Source of the DNA: Moorella sp. UBA4076 | GTDB lineage: Bacteria; Bacillota; DSM-521; Neomoorellales; Neomoorellaceae | Assembly: GCA_002383405.1 (NCBI GenBank) | Contig: DFYS01000134.1 | Location: 1 to 16,839, forward strand | Length of the DNA stretch: 16,839 nt | Reading direction: 5' to 3' | Shown here: piece after piece, positions 14,361-16,839 of the stretch | Numbering within the stretch: position 1 is the first letter of the stretch | How the letters are laid out: each line of letters opens with the position of its first letter | Position numbers and translations under genes: made by a program | The notes under the pieces: model-generated | Told to the model about the DNA's origin: nothing | What the model saw: only the letters and a program-made list of their open reading frames with translations | Database searches by the model: none

Positions 14361-16286
14361 ATGACAACCGCCTTCAGCCAGGAAGTGATCGATGAGGTAA
14401 AGGACAGGGTGGACATCGCCGAGTTCATCGGCAGTTACGTCCACCTGAAGAAGAGCGGCCGCAACTACGTCGGTCTTTGCCCTTTTCATAAGGAAAAGAC
14501 GCCCTCTTTTACCGTCAGCCCCGGCAGGCAGATGTTTTATTGCTTCGGCTGCGGTGCCGGCGGTGATGTTCTGGCATTCTTGATGAAGAAGGATGGCCTC
14601 AGCTTTCCCGAAGCGCTCAAAACCCTGGCCGCCAGGGTAGGGATAGAACTGGCCGGCGAGGAGGAATCGCCGGTTGCCAGGCGGCAGCGGGAAGGGAAAG
14701 ATCGTCTCTACCAGCTGGGGGCAATAGCTGCCAGCTTTTATTATCGTATCCTGATGCGCCATCCGGCGGGGGCTGCGGCCCGTGCCTACCTGCAGCAGCG
14801 GGGGGTAAAGGGGGAAACGGCGCGGCTCTTTGAACTGGGTTATGCCCCGGATACCGGTACAGCCCTGGTGCACTACCTGCGGCGCCAAGGGTACAGCCCG
14901 CAGGAAATCGATCAGGCCGGCTTAAGCTCCTCCCGCCCGCCGGCGGGGGCGGCCGACCGCTTCCGCGGCCGGCTGATGTTCCCCATTAAAGACAGCCGCG
15001 GCCGGGTTATCGGTTTCGGCGGCCGCATTTTAGGTGAAGGCCAGCCCAAGTATCTAAACTCCCCGGAGACGACCCTCTTTCATAAAGGCCGCCACCTTTA
15101 CGGCCTGCACCTGGCCCTGCCGGGTATCCGCCGCCAGAAACAGGCCATCCTGGTCGAAGGCTATATGGATATGATCGCCGCCTGGCAGCATGGTATTGAT
15201 AATGCTGTTGCTTCCCTGGGGACGGCCCTGACCCCGGAGCAGGCCCGCGAGCTCCAAAAACACGCCCGGGAAGTAGTCATCGCCTACGACGCCGATACCG
15301 CCGGCCAGGCTGCCACCCTGAGGGGCCTGGACATCCTGGGCGGTGCCGGGCTGCAGGTCCGAGTGCTGCAGTTGCCGGAAGGTAAAGACCCGGACGAATT
15401 TATGGCCGCCCGCGGCGCGGAGGCCTTCCGCCAGCTGGTAGAAGCCAGCCAGAGCCTGATGGAGTTTCGCATCGACAGGGCCGTCAGCGAGAATGATCCC
15501 ACCCGGCCGCTGGGCCGCAAAGCCATTATGGCTGCTGTCCTGCCTTATTTGCAAAAGGTCAGGGACGCCGTCGAGCAGGAAGCCTACGTCCGGCTGCTGA
15601 GCCGGCGCACCGGTATTTCCGAGTCAGCTATTTTAAGGTCGCTTCGCCAGGCAGCGGCCCGGCAGGGGGCTGCCACAGCAGCCCAAGCAGGGTTGACATC
15701 CCGCACCTGGAGGACAGAGTCTTCACCGGGCCGGACGGCTGCTGCTGCCAATACCCCTGCGCAAATAGCATCCAGGCGCGAGGTGACAGGTACTGACCAG
15801 GCCCGGCTGCCGGCCGCCGCTGCCGGAGAACCGGTGCCAAATGCGGGGGAGCTATTCTTACTGCAGGCGTTTTTGGCCAGCTCTCAGCTGGCGGCCTGCA
15901 TTGACGGCGAGCTGGGAGACAGCTGGGGGCAGAACCCGGCAACCCGGAGCCTCACTGCCGCCGCCAGGGAAAAGCGCCGCCAGGCTCCGGACCTGGCCGG
16001 GCCGGACCTGGTCCGGATTTTAAGCAACCAGCGCAGGCTGGAGTGGGACGCCCTGCTGGCGCGGCTCAGCCTCGAGACGGGGCTGGGACCGGTCCAGGAG
16101 CAGGCCGTCCATAAAGCAATCATCCTTTACCGGCTGCAGCAATTGCAGCAACAGGAAAAAGAGATCCGGCTGACCCTGGCGCGGGCGGAAAGCAGCGGCG
16201 CTCTTGACCGGGTCCAGGAACTCCAGGAGCAAATCTTTCACCTGCAGCAGACTATTAAAGCACTGAAATCCGGAAGGGGGGAGTAG
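14361..16286 (+). CDS. dnaG: DNA primase DnaG
   Basis: A 641-residue bacterial primase that makes the RNA primers for lagging-strand and origin synthesis, working with the replicative helicase. The CHC2 zinc-binding domain has C40, H43, C61 and C64 ([23 protein letters not shown]). The Toprim catalytic domain has E266 in [13 protein letters not shown] and D310/D312 in [12 protein letters not shown] Pro/Ala/Arg-rich low-complexity linker (about 435-490) leads to the C-terminal helicase-binding region, which ends in a Gln-rich helix. ATG 14361 is chosen because AAGGGTGG sits at the right distance; GTG 14352 and 14355 overlap that site. It is slightly longer than a typical 600-residue primase because of the linker. 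rpoD follows with a 2-base gap, the conserved macromolecular-synthesis arrangement. Confidence 0.97.
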   Translation: MTTAFSQEVIDEVKDRVDIAEFIGSYVHLKKSGRNYVGLCPFHKEKTPSFTVSPGRQMFYCFGCGAGGDVLAFLMKKDGLSFPEALKTLAARVGIELAGEEESPVARRQREGKDRLYQLGAIAASFYYRILMRHPAGAAARAYLQQRGVKGETARLFELGYAPDTGTALVHYLRRQGYSPQEIDQAGLSSSRPPAGAADRFRGRLMFPIKDSRGRVIGFGGRILGEGQPKYLNSPETTLFHKGRHLYGLHLALPGIRRQKQAILVEGYMDMIAAWQHGIDNAVASLGTALTPEQARELQKHAREVVIAYDADTAGQAATLRGLDILGGAGLQVRVLQLPEGKDPDEFMAARGAEAFRQLVEASQSLMEFRIDRAVSENDPTRPLGRKAIMAAVLPYLQKVRDAVEQEAYVRLLSRRTGISESAILRSLRQAAARQGAATAAQAGLTSRTWRTESSPGRTAAAANTPAQIASRREVTGTDQARLPAAAAGEPVPNAGELFLLQAFLASSQLAACIDGELGDSWGQNPATRSLTAAAREKRRQAPDLAGPDLVRILSNQRRLEWDALLARLSLETGLGPVQEQAVHKAIILYRLQQLQQQEKEIRLTLARAESSGALDRVQELQEQIFHLQQTIKALKSGRGE

Positions 16287-16288
16287 TG

Positions 16289-16839
16289 GTGAAAGAAGAA
16301 CAGCAAAAGCAAATGGTTAAGGAGCTGGTAGAAAAGGGCAAGAACCAGGGCTCCTTAACCTACCAAGAGATCATGGATGCCCTTCAGGGAATCGAACTCT
16401 CCCCCGATCAGATCGATGATATCTACGAACAGCTGAGTCATATGGGGATTGATGTGGTACCTGAACCGGTAGACCTGGAAGCCCTGGAAAAGGAAGAGAG
16501 CGAGGCTGCTGAAAGCGAACTCGATCTCTCCATTCCTGATAATGTGGCCATTGATGACCCGGTGCGGATGTATCTGAAAGAGATCGGCCGGGTGCCCCTG
16601 CTGACGCCGCAAGAAGAGATTATGCTGGCCAAAAGGATGGAAGACGGCGATGAAGAAGCCAAACGCCGCCTGGCGGAAGCCAACCTGCGTCTGGTCGTCA
16701 GCATCGCCAAACGCTATGTCGGCCGCGGTATGCTTTTCCTGGACCTCATCCAGGAGGGCAACCTGGGCTTGATCAAGGCCGTGGAGAAATTCAACTACCG
16801 CAAGGGATTCAAGTTTAGCACCTATGCCACCTGGTGGAT
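16289..16839 (+). CDS. rpoD: Primary sigma factor RpoD/SigA, 5' part
   Basis: The first 183 codons of the housekeeping sigma factor, which directs RNA polymerase to most promoters; the window ends inside the gene. The N-terminal [17 protein letters not shown] region corresponds to sigma region 1.1 and an acidic linker follows. [22 protein letters not shown] (region 1.2) begins near residue 89. Region 2 then runs through [37 protein letters not shown] and KFSTYATWW, which carries the -10 recognition and melting residues. A GTG at 16289 is preferred over the overlapping GTG at 16286, because GGGGGGAG precedes it by 5 bases. Co-transcription with dnaG is likely. The remainder (regions 3 and 4) lies beyond the window. 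Confidence 0.97.
   Translation, partial: MKEEQQKQMVKELVEKGKNQGSLTYQEIMDALQGIELSPDQIDDIYEQLSHMGIDVVPEPVDLEALEKEESEAAESELDLSIPDNVAIDDPVRMYLKEIGRVPLLTPQEEIMLAKRMEDGDEEAKRRLAEANLRLVVSIAKRYVGRGMLFLDLIQEGNLGLIKAVEKFNYRKGFKFSTYATWW

Overview
The window looks like a chromosomal segment of a GC-rich, low-G+C-phylum bacterium (Bacillota, class Clostridia), most probably a Moorella-like thermophilic acetogen. This rests on three things: the run ending in dgt, dnaG and the main sigma factor gene; stand-alone MetH-reactivation and iron-sulfur-flavoprotein-like genes; and strong purine-rich ribosome binding sites with frequent GTG and TTG starts. The genus is inferred from gene content, not proven.

Region 1 (73-7755) is a type II Wadjet (JetABCD) plasmid-defence locus. 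jetA (DUF2397/TIGR02677), jetB (DUF2398/TIGR02678) and jetC (SMC-like ATPase, TIGR02680) are full length. jetD, the nuclease gene, is broken: its start overlaps jetC by the usual ATGA, but an in-frame TAA interrupts it after 71 codons. Family-like sequence then continues only to codon 111, and the catalytic DUF2399/Toprim part is absent. jetA and jetB are separated by an unusual 420-base gene-free spacer. The locus would be expected to have lost plasmid cleavage while keeping the DNA-loop-extruding ATPase.

Region 2 (7756-9820) is an accessory stretch. Directly beyond the jetD remnant lies an AT-rich ribbon-helix-helix/PIN toxin-antitoxin pair with its own sigma-A-type promoter. A convergent DUF523 gene follows, then an AT-rich orphan gene of unknown function behind another good promoter.

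Region 3 (9836-12520) holds a stand-alone MetH-activation-like protein with a C-terminal cysteine cluster, a YbjQ/UPF0145 protein, a repeat-bearing gene-free stretch, RNase HI and a cysteine-rich FMN reductase-family protein.

Region 4 (12577-16839) is housekeeping: a dGTPase-family HD hydrolase, a gene-free stretch, a 38-residue predicted membrane protein on the minus strand, DNA primase (dnaG) and the first half of the primary sigma factor (rpoD/sigA), which runs off the window end. dnaG and rpoD are nearly contiguous and form the conserved macromolecular-synthesis core.

A C/T-rich dispersed repeat occurs twice, each time just upstream of a ribosome binding site (before jetB and before dgt). 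No rRNA, tRNA, CRISPR array, transposase or riboswitch was recognised.
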